NCBI GenBank assembly: GCA_005884825.1 | Contig: VAZT01000234.1 | Location: 1,177-10,063, forward strand | DNA length: 8,887 nt | Source: Alphaproteobacteria bacterium | GTDB taxonomy: Bacteria; Pseudomonadota; Alphaproteobacteria; ATCC43930; CGMCC-115725 | Direction of reading: 5' to 3' | Shown here: one piece after another, positions 1 through 7,032 of the stretch | Layout: each line of letters begins with the position of its first letter | How positions within the stretch are numbered: position 1 is the stretch's first letter | The notes under the pieces: generated by a model | Database searches by the model: none | Told to the model about the DNA's origin: nothing | The model's input: the letters and a program-made list of their open reading frames with translations, nothing else | Program-made: the position numbers and the translations under genes

Positions 1-497
1 TGATTGAGGACGTCCGAGACCCGATTGCTGAGGGCGTCATCGGTACGAACGGTTACCAAGGTCCCGCCTCGGCGAACCGCCTCGGCATATATGTCAGCGT
101 GCTCCCGCGGAATGCCTGCCTCGACCAGCGCCCCGACAAGTCCGCCAACCGCCGCACCGACCCCGGCGCCGGCAAGGGTGGCAGCCAGCGCACCTGCGGC
201 CACCACCGGCCCGACCCCAGGAATTGCCAATGCGCCGATGCCGGCGAGAAGCCCGGCGGCGCCGCCCAGCACCGCGCCGATCCCGGCCCCTGTGCCGGCA
301 CCAGACGCCGTGTCGGTACGATCGGCACCGGCAGGGCGATCGACGCCGTACTGCGGGTAGTTGCCGTAACGGTTACCCGCATTATTAGCGATCAGGTTGA
401 CGTCGGTCGACGGTACGCCCGTGGATTCGAGCTCACGAATTGCGCCCTCGGCTTCGCGGTAATCATCGAAAAGCGCGACGATCGTACGGATTGCCAT
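1..497 (-). CDS. General stress protein 17M-like (YflT-type) glycine-zipper protein, 3' end outside the window
   Basis: The frame is open from the ATG at 497 to the left edge (165 codons), so the C-terminus is missing. The N-terminus, MAIRTIVALFDDYREAEGAI, resembles the start of the YflT/general stress protein 17M domain. After about residue 55 comes a long Gly/Ala-rich stretch (roughly residues 58-120) with repeated small-xxx-small spacing and an IPGVGPVVAAG segment, typical of a glycine-zipper region that may associate with membrane. A second YflT-like half follows (GIPREHADIYAEAVRRGG, then TLVTVRTDD). The start is supported by AGGAGA 7-12 nt upstream, which overlaps the stop codon of the preceding gene. 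It is 11 nt downstream of the secreted PepSY-like gene and is probably translated from the same mRNA. Family members are linked to general stress, but the molecular function is not known. No EcfG-type promoter was found upstream of the operon. Confidence 0.85.
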   Translation of the reverse strand, partial: MAIRTIVALFDDYREAEGAIRELESTGVPSTDVNLIANNAGNRYGNYPQYGVDRPAGADRTDTASGAGTGAGIGAVLGGAAGLLAGIGALAIPGVGPVVAAGALAATLAGAGVGAAVGGLVGALVEAGIPREHADIYAEAVRRGGTLVTVRTDDALSNRVSDVLN

Positions 498-508
498 TGT
501 CTGTTCTC

Positions 509-865
509 CTATCGGTTCTCTTCGACGACGTTGCCGCGGAAGTCAACGCCGACGCGTACCCGGCGGCCGTCCTTCGTCGTCTCGGCCTGCCAGATCGAGT
601 TCTGGTCCTTGTGCAGCTGGTCGACATTGGTGTAGCCGCGATCTTCAATCCGGCGGCGTGCCTGCCCTTCGGTGAAGCTGTTAGCTCCCGGCTCCAACGC
701 AGCATTGCCGGCGCCAGTGGCGTTGGCATTGGGGTTGGCCGAAGTCCCGGCGGAGGGTACGGTTTGATTACCGGTGGTCGTGCTCGGCGCGGTGCCTTGA
801 GCCATCGCCAAACCTGCACTGCCGAGCAGTAAGGCCGCGGCAAAGGCGGTCTGCTTTAAACCCAT
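509..865 (-). CDS. Small secreted PepSY-like protein
   Basis: This 118-residue protein begins with a clear Sec signal peptide: Lys4, a hydrophobic core at residues 6-20, and a likely AMA/QG cleavage after Ala22. The mature N-terminal half (about 23-62) is a low-complexity Thr/Ser/Asn/Ala/Gly linker. The C-terminal half (about 63-118) fits a PepSY-type (PepSY_2-like) fold: FTEGQARRRIEDRGY, then an IWQAETTKDGRRVRV strand pair and a VDFRGNVVEE ending. Such domains are thought to bind or inhibit partner proteins in the periplasm, but no specific role can be assigned. The start has GGAG about 9 nt upstream. It is the first gene of a minus-strand pair with the 17M-like gene, and its TAG stop lies inside the ribosome binding region of that gene. 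Identification as an exported protein is firm; the PepSY assignment is moderate. Confidence 0.85.
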   Translation of the reverse strand: MGLKQTAFAAALLLGSAGLAMAQGTAPSTTTGNQTVPSAGTSANPNANATGAGNAALEPGANSFTEGQARRRIEDRGYTNVDQLHKDQNSIWQAETTKDGRRVRVGVDFRGNVVEENR

Positions 866-1077
866 GATTTAGTACTCCATTACGTGATCAAGCGGGGGGC
901 GCTCGGGCGCCCATAAGTGACCTGCAAACAGAGCCACCGCCGGAAAGTTTCGCGGGCTCGCATGAGGATTGATGATCACCTTAAAATCGCCTCTTTATGC
1001 GTGCAGGCTCATTGGATAGAGGTTTCTGCGACCGCGGCCTGCATCTAATGGTCGCCACAACCAATGGAAGAGCTCCC

Positions 1078-1095
1078 GCTGCAGACTCGCTGCAG
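1078..1095 (+). promoter_or_regulatory. Perfect heptamer direct repeat with 4-bp spacer
   Basis: GCTGCAG occurs at 1078-1084 and again at 1089-1095, an 11-bp period. Because CTGCAG is itself palindromic, the two copies can also pair as an inverted repeat (arms 1079-1084 and 1090-1095, extended by GCTC 1072-1075 with GAGC 1096-1099 across a 3-nt bulge). It could be a protein-binding site or an mRNA hairpin. It lies 50 nt upstream of the reductase start. Function is inferred from geometry only. Confidence 0.3.
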
Positions 1096-1105
1096 GAGCA
1101 GCGGC

Positions 1106-1119
1106 GTGAAATATTTCAC
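1106..1119. promoter_or_regulatory. 14-bp perfect palindrome, candidate operator
   Basis: GTGAAATATTTCAC is its own reverse complement over all 14 bases, and it is AT-rich within a GC-rich setting. It ends 25 nt before the aldo/keto reductase start codon, where a dimeric repressor would block transcription or early elongation. No regulator gene is adjacent, so the binding protein is unknown. Confidence 0.5.
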
Positions 1120-1144
1120 TCAATCATGAGCTGTAGGACCGCAA

Positions 1145-2122
1145 ATGCAGCAAAAGAGCTTTGGCAGGCTTCCGCCGGTCTCCGTGCTAACCCTCGGCGG
1201 GGGCGGCCTCGGCATGGTGTGGGGCGAAACGACCTTCGTCGAGTGCGTCGCGACCGTGCATTCCGCGGTCGCCGCCGGGATCAACTGGATCGACCTCGCG
1301 CCGCGTTACGGCGACGGCAAGGCCGAGCTGGTGGTCGGCGAGGCTTTTGCCGGCCGGTTGCCCGACGGCGTGCGGGTCACCAGCAAATGCAATCTCGGAA
1401 ACCCGTCTCCCGCCGATATCGAACCGCTGGTGCGGCAATCGGTTGAAGGAAGTCTCGAGCGTCTGCGGCTGTCGCGGCTCGACCTGTTCTTTCTACATTC
1501 GAACGTCGTCCCAGACGCAGACCACATGGCGCAGCGGCCCCAGGCTGCCAGCCGCATGACGCTCTACGCGACCTTTGTCGACCGGGTGCGTCCGCTTTTT
1601 GAGCGGCTGGTGGCCGAGGGTCTGATCGGAGCCTGGGGGCTGACCGGGATCGGTCACCCCGATACCATCATCAAGCTGCTCGGCGAGCGCCCGGCCCCGT
1701 GGGCAGTGCAGTGCATCGCCAATTTATTGGATTCGCCGGGCGGGCTGAAATTTTTCGACGGGCCGGCCAAACCCCGCGCGGTGATGGCTGCGGCGCGGGC
1801 CAACGGGGTCGGCGTGATGGGCATCCGGGCGGTGCAGGCCGGGGCGCTGACCAGCGCTCTTGACCGGCTACTGCCCGAACACCACCCCGAGATGCGCGAT
1901 TATGCGCGAGCGGTTGGCTTCCGGCGGCTCGCCGGAGAACTGGGCGTCACTCCGGCCCTATTGGCGCATCGCTATGCGCTGTCGCTCGACATCGACACGC
2001 TCGTGCTCGGTGTCAAGAACCGGCAGGAGCTCGCCGAGTGCGTTGCCGCGGCCGAGGCCGGCCCGCTGGCGCCCGAGCTGCTAGCCCGGATCGACCAGAC
2101 GGTGGATCGGAACGCTTGCTAG
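1145..2122 (+). CDS. Aldo/keto reductase
   Basis: This 325-residue protein has the length and motifs of the NAD(P)H-dependent aldo/keto reductase family, a TIM barrel that reduces carbonyls or oxidises aldoses and alcohols. The catalytic tetrad can be placed at Asp50 and Tyr55 (IDLAPRYGDG), Lys81 (VTSKCNLG) and His118 (LDLFFLHSN). The N-terminus carries the usual LTLGGGGLGM strand. The C-terminal third (LGVTPALLAHRYALSLDID, then TLVLGVKN) matches the cofactor-binding end of the barrel, with an Asn in the position where many members have the same VLGVKN-like turn. The start is supported by AGGA about 7 nt upstream. The gene is convergent with the MFS transporter and their stops overlap. Sequence resembles the aldose dehydrogenase or pyridoxal dehydrogenase-like branches, but the substrate cannot be decided. 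A candidate operator lies just upstream. Confidence 0.93.
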   Translation: MQQKSFGRLPPVSVLTLGGGGLGMVWGETTFVECVATVHSAVAAGINWIDLAPRYGDGKAELVVGEAFAGRLPDGVRVTSKCNLGNPSPADIEPLVRQSVEGSLERLRLSRLDLFFLHSNVVPDADHMAQRPQAASRMTLYATFVDRVRPLFERLVAEGLIGAWGLTGIGHPDTIIKLLGERPAPWAVQCIANLLDSPGGLKFFDGPAKPRAVMAAARANGVGVMGIRAVQAGALTSALDRLLPEHHPEMRDYARAVGFRRLAGELGVTPALLAHRYALSLDIDTLVLGVKNRQELAECVAAAEAGPLAPELLARIDQTVDRNAC

Positions 2123-3387
2123 ACCGAAGCCCCGGCTTTAACGGGAAGCCGGGCAAATTGAGCCAGCGAGCCGAACGCCGTTACCGCAAAGAGACCGGCG
2201 GAGGTGATGACTACGGCTAAGACGAGCGGGTTCCCGCTGCCCCCGAACGAAAGCGCGGCGGTGGCACCGGCAGCTCCGATCATCTGGATAAAGCTGGCCA
2301 GACTGGAGGCCGTGCCGACGATGCCAACTTTGACCCCAAGGCTGCCGGCAACGGCGTTGGGGGTGATGAGGCCGCTGCCGCAACAAATCAGGACCATCGG
2401 ACCGACGATGGAATAAGGGCTGCCAAAATGCAGCGCTGCGAGCGCCACCATTACGAAGCCGGCGGGGATCAGCACCGCGCTGCCGATGGCGATAAGGTTG
2501 TCCACGCCAAGGCACCGCGTCAGCCGATTGGACAGGAAGCTGCCGACAAGAAAGCCAATCGGCGGCAGCGAAGCATAGTAGCCGTAATCTTGCGGAGCTA
2601 TGCCGAGTCCAATGATCAACACCGCCGGAGCACCGGCGGCAAAGATATGAGATCCCGCATGGGCCCCGGCCGCCGTAAGTGCATACGCCGCGAAACGCCG
2701 GGTTTCGATCAAACTGCGATAGCCGGCCAGCATCGTTATAGCAAGCAAGGCCGTGGTTTCGGGTCGAGCCGCCTCCTCCCTGGGGGATGACTGCGGCACA
2801 TATCGCAGGACCAGCGCGAGACCCACGACCGCCAGGATCGCGATTGCGGCGAAATTGGCCCGCCAACCGAGCCATGCCTGCAAATAGCCGCCTGGGATCG
2901 GAGCGAGGGCTTGCAACAGCGTAAGCACAATGGATAGCCCTGCAATGATACGAGCGGCGCCGTCCTCCCCGTAGAGGTCGCGAATGGTGGCCCGGCCGAC
3001 GACCATGCCCCCCGAAAGGCCAATCCCTTGTAGGACGCGGGCGCCGATCAGGAACTCGATCGTCGGGCTGGCGGTACAGGCAATACTGCCGAGCATACTC
3101 AAGGAGATGCCCAAGATCATCGTGCGTCGCCGCCCGTATCGATCGGATAACGGCCCGAGTACAAGCATGCTGACCGCAAAGGCTGCGAGATACGCGACGA
3201 ACGTCAATTGCACGCCGGGCACCGAAGTCTCGAGCGCGCTGGCGATCGCCGGGACGGACGGTACGTAGATAGTCGAAGCGACCTGCCCTAGAGAGCAGGT
3301 GATGGTTAGGGTCAACAATAGAGGGCGACGGCTCGCCGTAGTACACTCGCTTCCTTTGTCGAGGCTGGTGGCGAGTAAATTTAACAA
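2119..3387 (-). CDS. MFS transporter, Bcr/CflA-type drug efflux
   Basis: This 422-residue, strongly hydrophobic protein fits a 12-helix DHA1-type proton antiporter of the inner membrane. Helix 1 with IYVPSVPAIASAL (about residues 40-52) resembles the Bcr/CflA signature. Motif A is GPLSDRYGRRRTM at about 78-90 between helices 2 and 3, a motif B-like RVLQGIGLSGG is at 117-127, and a motif C-like LAPIPGGYLQ at 161-170. Likely role: export of drugs or small metabolites; the substrate is not predictable. The start used is a TTG at 3387 preceded by AGAGAG about 7 nt upstream; no ATG lies in frame before helix 1, and in-frame TTG codons just before helix 1 are possible alternatives, which would shorten the protein by about 22 residues. 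Its stop overlaps the reductase stop in the palindrome CTAG, leaving no room for a terminator. Confidence 0.9.
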   Translation of the reverse strand: MLNLLATSLDKGSECTTASRRPLLLTLTITCSLGQVASTIYVPSVPAIASALETSVPGVQLTFVAYLAAFAVSMLVLGPLSDRYGRRRTMILGISLSMLGSIACTASPTIEFLIGARVLQGIGLSGGMVVGRATIRDLYGEDGAARIIAGLSIVLTLLQALAPIPGGYLQAWLGWRANFAAIAILAVVGLALVLRYVPQSSPREEAARPETTALLAITMLAGYRSLIETRRFAAYALTAAGAHAGSHIFAAGAPAVLIIGLGIAPQDYGYYASLPPIGFLVGSFLSNRLTRCLGVDNLIAIGSAVLIPAGFVMVALAALHFGSPYSIVGPMVLICCGSGLITPNAVAGSLGVKVGIVGTASSLASFIQMIGAAGATAALSFGGSGNPLVLAVVITSAGLFAVTAFGSLAQFARLPVKAGASV

Positions 3388-3530
3388 TTGAGCTCTCTCT
3401 TGAGGGTGAGCAACTCCTGGGTCTCCTAGTCGGGGATCACCGAGGAGTGCTCCGTTGAAGCAGGTCGGAACTGTCGGAGGTATTCGAACCGACCGACTGC
3501 GCAGATATAGTCGGAAGCGAGGCTCTTTGC

Positions 3531-3548
3531 CCTAACGGTTTCCTAACG
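3531..3548 (+). promoter_or_regulatory. Perfect CCTAACG heptamer repeat with 4-bp spacer
   Basis: CCTAACG is at 3531-3537 and 3542-3548, separated by GTTT, an exact 11-bp period. This is the geometry of sites bound by PhoB/OmpR and SARP winged-helix proteins. It lies 141 nt before the preferred start of the PP-loop gene and about 145 nt before the MFS start on the other strand, so either gene could be the target. No clear -10 follows at the spacing expected for a SARP site. Confidence 0.35.
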
Positions 3549-3580
3549 AATCGCTGCCGACGGAGCGGAATGACGTTTTT

Positions 3581-3607
3581 TTGACGCGCTCCGGATTAAC
3601 CTTAAAT
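3581..3607 (+). promoter_or_regulatory. Weak sigma-70-like promoter candidate for the PP-loop gene
   Basis: TTGACG at 3581-3586 matches 5 of 6 positions of a -35 box, and TTAAAT at 3602-3607 is a -10-like hexamer, but the spacer is only 15 bp. If used, transcription would begin a few bases past 3607, after the upstream ATG at 3606, which supports translation from 3690. An ATGACG/TTGACG pair at 3570 and 3581 is also spaced by 11 bp. Confidence 0.3.
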
Positions 3608-3689
3608 GACGAGGGAATGTGCCCGGCTTGCGTCCCCCAACGCTTTTTCCTGGCATCCGCTGCAGCTTATCGAGGCGAAAGGATACTCG

Positions 3690-4856
3690 ATGATCATTCG
3701 CGATTTTGGCTCGGTTGCCAACAGCGAAGCGAGGGTCATTTTCGCAACCGTGGGTTGGGAGGATTGCGGGTACCCCGAACAGGAGCTCATCTTCGAAACT
3801 CGCGATGGCGGGCTCGATCATCCGGCCGGCGAGCCTTGCGCAGACGCCTTCCTGTCCGCGTGTTTTCCTCTCGCCGCGGTGCACGGTGAGGCGAGGGTCC
3901 GAATCGAGGGTCAGCCTTGCCCGATGCTCGTCGAGGGCCTCTATACTGCTCACGCTTGGTGGAAAAGTTGGGGTGGGCCATCAAGGTTGCCCTCCATCGA
4001 AACTTCCGGTCGCCTCGTCCGCAGTGGATTCACCGGCTATCAGCGGGGCGTTGCATTTCTCTCGGGGGGTGTTGACAGCCTTCATATGCTGATGCGCAAC
4101 CGTCGGCTCTACCGACCGCAGGACCCGGCCTACATCCGCGACGCTCTCTTCATCCATGGGTTTGATATTGGGAAACGCGCGCGGGATCCCGAGGACGAGC
4201 GCTTTCGCACAGCTCTGCGACATCTGGAACCTTTAGCCGCAGAAACCGGTCTGCGACTGATCTCGTGCCGCACCAACCTGCGCCATCTGCCCTCGAAACC
4301 TGATTTCTGGTACTATCGGCACAATGGGCCGGCACTAGCTGCTGTCGGTCATGCGGCAATCTTCGGGACGGCGTTTCTGTTCATCGCTGCCTCGCATGAT
4401 ATCGCCAATCCTGTCCCGATCGGATCGCACCCGGCGGTGGACGGCCTCTTCTCCAGCCAACGCGTCACCGTCATCCACGATGGTGCACGCCACGCGCGCT
4501 TTCAGAAGGTGCGCGAGCTGGCAAGTTGGCCGACTGCCCTTGCCGCCTTGCGGGTCTGTCCGAGCAATCCGGGCAATGAGCTGAACTGCGGGGTGTGCGA
4601 AAAATGCTTGCGCACACGCCTCGAGCTGTTGGCCGCAGGGGTCGAGGAAACCGCCGCGCTTGGCCCGAGCCTCACCCCGATCGAGCTGTGGAACAATCTC
4701 GGGCCGGTCGGCGACCGAGCAGTTACATACGAGGATCTGTTGGCGCCGCTGCGAGCTCGGGGGCTCACAGCGCTTTGCGGGGTGCTCGAGAAAAAAATCA
4801 AGGCATATCGGGGAGGATACGGATATCGTAACCCGGACCTTGCTCAGGATACTTAA
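3690..4856 (+). CDS. PP-loop ATPase with QueC-like Cys4 cluster, function unknown
   Basis: From the ATG at 3690 the protein has 388 residues. An SGGVDS PP-loop at residues 125-130 marks the adenine nucleotide alpha-hydrolase/PP-loop superfamily, in which ATP adenylates a carboxyl or carbonyl group (QueC, GMP synthetase, tRNA thiolases, asparagine synthetase). A C-terminal cluster Cys290-x9-Cys300-x2-Cys303-x2-Cys306 (RVCPSNPGNELNCGVCEKC) resembles the zinc site of QueC. Conserved-looking stretches between them include DIANPVPIGSHPAVDGL and VIHDGARHARFQKV. The N-terminal 110 residues are not recognised. The start at 3690 is preferred over the ATG at 3606 because AAAGGA lies 7 nt upstream, while the earlier ATG has none. 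The QueC context (QueD, QueE, FolE) is absent, so a queuosine role is not supported. It is 82 nt upstream of the SARP-like gene, same strand. The substrate is unknown; a modification or secondary-metabolite role is speculation. Confidence 0.85.
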   Translation: MIIRDFGSVANSEARVIFATVGWEDCGYPEQELIFETRDGGLDHPAGEPCADAFLSACFPLAAVHGEARVRIEGQPCPMLVEGLYTAHAWWKSWGGPSRLPSIETSGRLVRSGFTGYQRGVAFLSGGVDSLHMLMRNRRLYRPQDPAYIRDALFIHGFDIGKRARDPEDERFRTALRHLEPLAAETGLRLISCRTNLRHLPSKPDFWYYRHNGPALAAVGHAAIFGTAFLFIAASHDIANPVPIGSHPAVDGLFSSQRVTVIHDGARHARFQKVRELASWPTALAALRVCPSNPGNELNCGVCEKCLRTRLELLAAGVEETAALGPSLTPIELWNNLGPVGDRAVTYEDLLAPLRARGLTALCGVLEKKIKAYRGGYGYRNPDLAQDT

Positions 4857-4938
4857 GAGCGGAGCAGGCTCTGAAGATGAATCGTTGCTTTTTGCCTGCC
4901 TTCCGTTGAGCCGCTAGCAGCATATTGGGACGGTTGCG

Positions 4939-7023
4939 ATGACGTTGTCGATCAGCATTCTCGGGCCTCTGGTGATCGAGAGTGGCGATTGTCGGCTCGG
5001 GAAAGTCCCGAAGAAAGCACGCGCTTTGCTTGCGTTTCTTGCGGCCCAGGCAGGCCAGCCGGTTACCCGCGAGCGTTTGGCCGACCTGCTGTGGCCCTAC
5101 CAGGGATCAGAGCAAGCCCGCCACAGCTTACGGAATTGCTTGTTGGAGCTGCGCAACGCTTTGGGGCGGGGTACCGACGCTCACTTAGCTGCCGACTTCT
5201 CCAATTGCCGGATCCAGGACGCCATCGTCGACCTCGTTCAATTTGAGCGGCTGTCGCGTTCACAGCACCGCTGCGATCTGCAGGCGGCCGCCGATTTGTA
5301 CCGCGGCGAACTCCTCGCAGACTTCGACCTAAATTCCGAGCCGTTTCAGGAATGGTTGGCGGCGGAGCGCGACCGCACTCTCGCGATGGTCTGCGATATC
5401 TTGCATCGATTGAGCGCGAAGCAGGATGCAGGCGGCGAGCACGAGGCTGCAATACAGACCGGCCGCCGGCTCGTTTTTCTCGACCCGCTCTCGGAATTCG
5501 GACAACGCGCGCTGATTCGCGCCTATGCGCACGCCGGACGCCGCGGTGAAGCGCTCCGCCAATATAGGAGCTGCGCCGAGACGTTGAAGCGCGAACTGGG
5601 CGTCGCACCGGACGTCGAGACGCAGGCGCTGGCGAATGAGATCTCGCGTTCGAGCACTGCCAGGGAACACAGTTTACCAGGCTTCCCACCAGAAGAGCGC
5701 GATTCCATTGCGCGCGCCGGCACATCGGATCGCTTCCCCGGGCATCGTGGCCCGAAGCAGGTCGACGCTCCAAGCCAGGCCACGGCAAGATCGCTCTGGC
5801 CTTGTCTGTTACCGAACATTGCCGTAGCCGTTGCACCAGTCCGTAACCTCACCGGCGATCCCGACCAACAATATCTCGTGGAAGCCTTTACCGACGACCT
5901 CGTGACCGACCTGCTTCGGCACGGACGCGGGCTCTCGCTGAGGCCTCTGGGGGAGGATCGTAGCTCCTCGGACAATGGCAACCGGATATCCGAACGCGGT
6001 TACGATTACATTGTCACCGGCAGTGCCCAAACCAGCGCGCCCGGCTTGTTGCGGGTGAACATGCGAATAACCGATGCGGCGAGCTCGGAGTACCTTTGGG
6101 CCGGCCGGCATGAATTCAAGCCCGAGGACCTCGCCTCGATCCAGACGAGGATCACCCGACGGATTTCGCGGGAACTCCACGTCCTGCTCCTTCAGGCGGC
6201 GAGCCGCCGGGCTTTGGCTACATCGGGTCTAGATCTCGGGGTTACCGAGTGTCTCTCCGAGGCGTCGAGTGCTCTGAAGGGCAAGGTCACGCCGGAACTC
6301 ACTGCCCAGGCCCAGACAGCATACCTCACCGCGTTGGCCCACGATCCGCGGAATGTGGAAGCGCTCACCGGCTTGGCGCTCACCTGTCAGAATTTGGTCA
6401 GCAATCCCTGGTGGGGTGATCCCCGGGCTGCCGCAGCGGCATCCGATCTTGGGCGCGAGGCGGTCGCGATCGCTTTGGACCTGGCACCCGGTCACGCGGT
6501 GGCGAAACTCATTCAAGGGATGCTCTACTCGGCGGCGGGCCAGCTGGAGCTGGCAGAACGCGCATTTGGGCAGGCCCTCGGAATGGATCACGGGTTGGGA
6601 GCTGCGCATGGGTTCGCCGGCTACAATGCGGCCCTTCTCGGCCGGGCCGAGGAGACGTGGCCGGCGATTGAGCGGGCCATGCGCCTCGATCAGAGCGATC
6701 GACGACATAGTATCTGGTTCTGCTTTGGCGGATTTGCCGAGTTGCTGCTCGGTCGAACGGAAGCGGCTATCGAACTCCTCCGGAAATCCCTGGACCGCAA
6801 CCCCGGCTACGGGTTCGCGCAACTTTTCTTAATGGCGGCGCTGTCCCTGCTCGGTCGTGAAGCCGAGGCGGCCGAGACCGCCGCATCGTTCCGCAAGCAA
6901 TATCCGGATTATCGTACCACCACATTCGAGCAGCTGTGGTTGTCACGTTCAGGTTCTTCGACCTACCGCGCCCAAATTCATCCACTTTTCGAGAAGATTC
7001 GCACTCTAGGCGTGGCGAACTGA
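4939..7023 (+). CDS. SARP-like regulator: winged helix, BTAD, TolB/FlgO-like and TPR
   Basis: This 694-residue protein is modular. Residues 1-95 form an OmpR/SARP-type winged helix (ISILGPLVI, then KARALLAFLA, RERLADLLWP and ARHSLRNCLLELRNALG). Residues about 97-238 form a bacterial transcriptional activation domain (BTAD): VDLVQFERL, then YRGELLADFDLNSEPFQEWL, and a GRRGEALRQYRSCAETLKRE helix pair ending in LGVAPDVET. A linker (239-286) leads to a TolB/FlgO-like domain (about 287-420; NIAVAVAPVRNLTGDPDQQY, later YIVTGSAQ and MRITDAASSEYLWAGR) of the type fused to rhizobial cyclases and regulators. Residues about 455-660 are TPR-like helical repeats. There is no membrane segment, so it is cytoplasmic and probably binds DNA as an activator, with the C-terminus sensing or docking a partner. 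The ATG is the first start after an in-frame TAG at 4915; GGGACGG upstream is a weak ribosome binding site. Target genes are unknown; the neighbouring PP-loop and flp genes are candidates. Confidence 0.9.
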   Translation: MTLSISILGPLVIESGDCRLGKVPKKARALLAFLAAQAGQPVTRERLADLLWPYQGSEQARHSLRNCLLELRNALGRGTDAHLAADFSNCRIQDAIVDLVQFERLSRSQHRCDLQAAADLYRGELLADFDLNSEPFQEWLAAERDRTLAMVCDILHRLSAKQDAGGEHEAAIQTGRRLVFLDPLSEFGQRALIRAYAHAGRRGEALRQYRSCAETLKRELGVAPDVETQALANEISRSSTAREHSLPGFPPEERDSIARAGTSDRFPGHRGPKQVDAPSQATARSLWPCLLPNIAVAVAPVRNLTGDPDQQYLVEAFTDDLVTDLLRHGRGLSLRPLGEDRSSSDNGNRISERGYDYIVTGSAQTSAPGLLRVNMRITDAASSEYLWAGRHEFKPEDLASIQTRITRRISRELHVLLLQAASRRALATSGLDLGVTECLSEASSALKGKVTPELTAQAQTAYLTALAHDPRNVEALTGLALTCQNLVSNPWWGDPRAAAAASDLGREAVAIALDLAPGHAVAKLIQGMLYSAAGQLELAERAFGQALGMDHGLGAAHGFAGYNAALLGRAEETWPAIERAMRLDQSDRRHSIWFCFGGFAELLLGRTEAAIELLRKSLDRNPGYGFAQLFLMAALSLLGREAEAAETAASFRKQYPDYRTTTFEQLWLSRSGSSTYRAQIHPLFEKIRTLGVAN
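5797..7014 (+). repeat. Tandem TolB/TPR module, copy 1 (intact)
   Basis: This is the part of the SARP-like gene, residues 287-692, that is duplicated downstream. Aligned by eye, the two copies share about two-thirds of residues, starting at WPCLL and ending at LGV. It carries the 43-residue segment (472-514, NVEALTGLAL to AVAIALD) that copy 2 lacks. Confidence 0.85.
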
Positions 7024-7032
7024 GTTTCTCTC

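Larger units (their letters stand above)
866..1144. other. Divergent intergenic control region
   Basis: These 279 nt separate the minus-strand stress operon from the aldo/keto reductase. In the leader of the minus-strand operon there is a GC hairpin at 897-912 (GGGCGC, tetraloop, GCGCCC). On the plus strand a -10-like TCTAAT at 1044-1049 matches 5 of 6 consensus positions but lacks a good -35. Nearer the reductase are the GCTGCAG heptamer pair and a 14-bp palindrome, listed separately. I found no convincing gene in this stretch. Confidence 0.5.
3388..3689. other. Divergent intergenic region between the MFS and PP-loop genes
   Basis: About 302 nt lie between the MFS start and the preferred PP-loop start. 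They contain several GTCGGRR words (3429, 3464, 3473, 3510), a GGTCGG/CCGACC inverted repeat (3463-3468 and 3489-3494, 20-nt loop), the CCTAACG heptamer pair, and a possible promoter near 3581-3607. An ATG at 3606 is in frame with the PP-loop gene but has no ribosome binding site. I see no additional gene here. Confidence 0.5.

Noticed and set aside
866..1000. EcfG-type (general stress sigma) promoter for the minus-strand stress operon
   Set aside because: I searched the upstream region for GGAAC followed 16-17 bp later by CGTT on the minus strand and found none.
2138..3346. 402-codon minus-strand frame overlapping the transporter
   Set aside because: It is a GC-rich shadow frame; its Arg/Gly/His-rich composition looks unlike a protein, while the overlapping frame has clear MFS motifs.
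3606..3689. Upstream in-frame ATG giving a 416-residue PP-loop protein
   Set aside because: There is no ribosome binding site before 3606, a possible promoter overlaps it, and the ATG at 3690 has AAAGGA at good spacing.
4850..4876. Terminator between the PP-loop and SARP-like genes
   Set aside because: AGAGC and GCTCT form only a 5-bp stem with no U-tract.
4877..4909. Ten-codon upstream reading frame before the SARP-like gene
   Set aside because: It is very short, has no clear ribosome binding site, and nothing in its sequence suggests a leader peptide.
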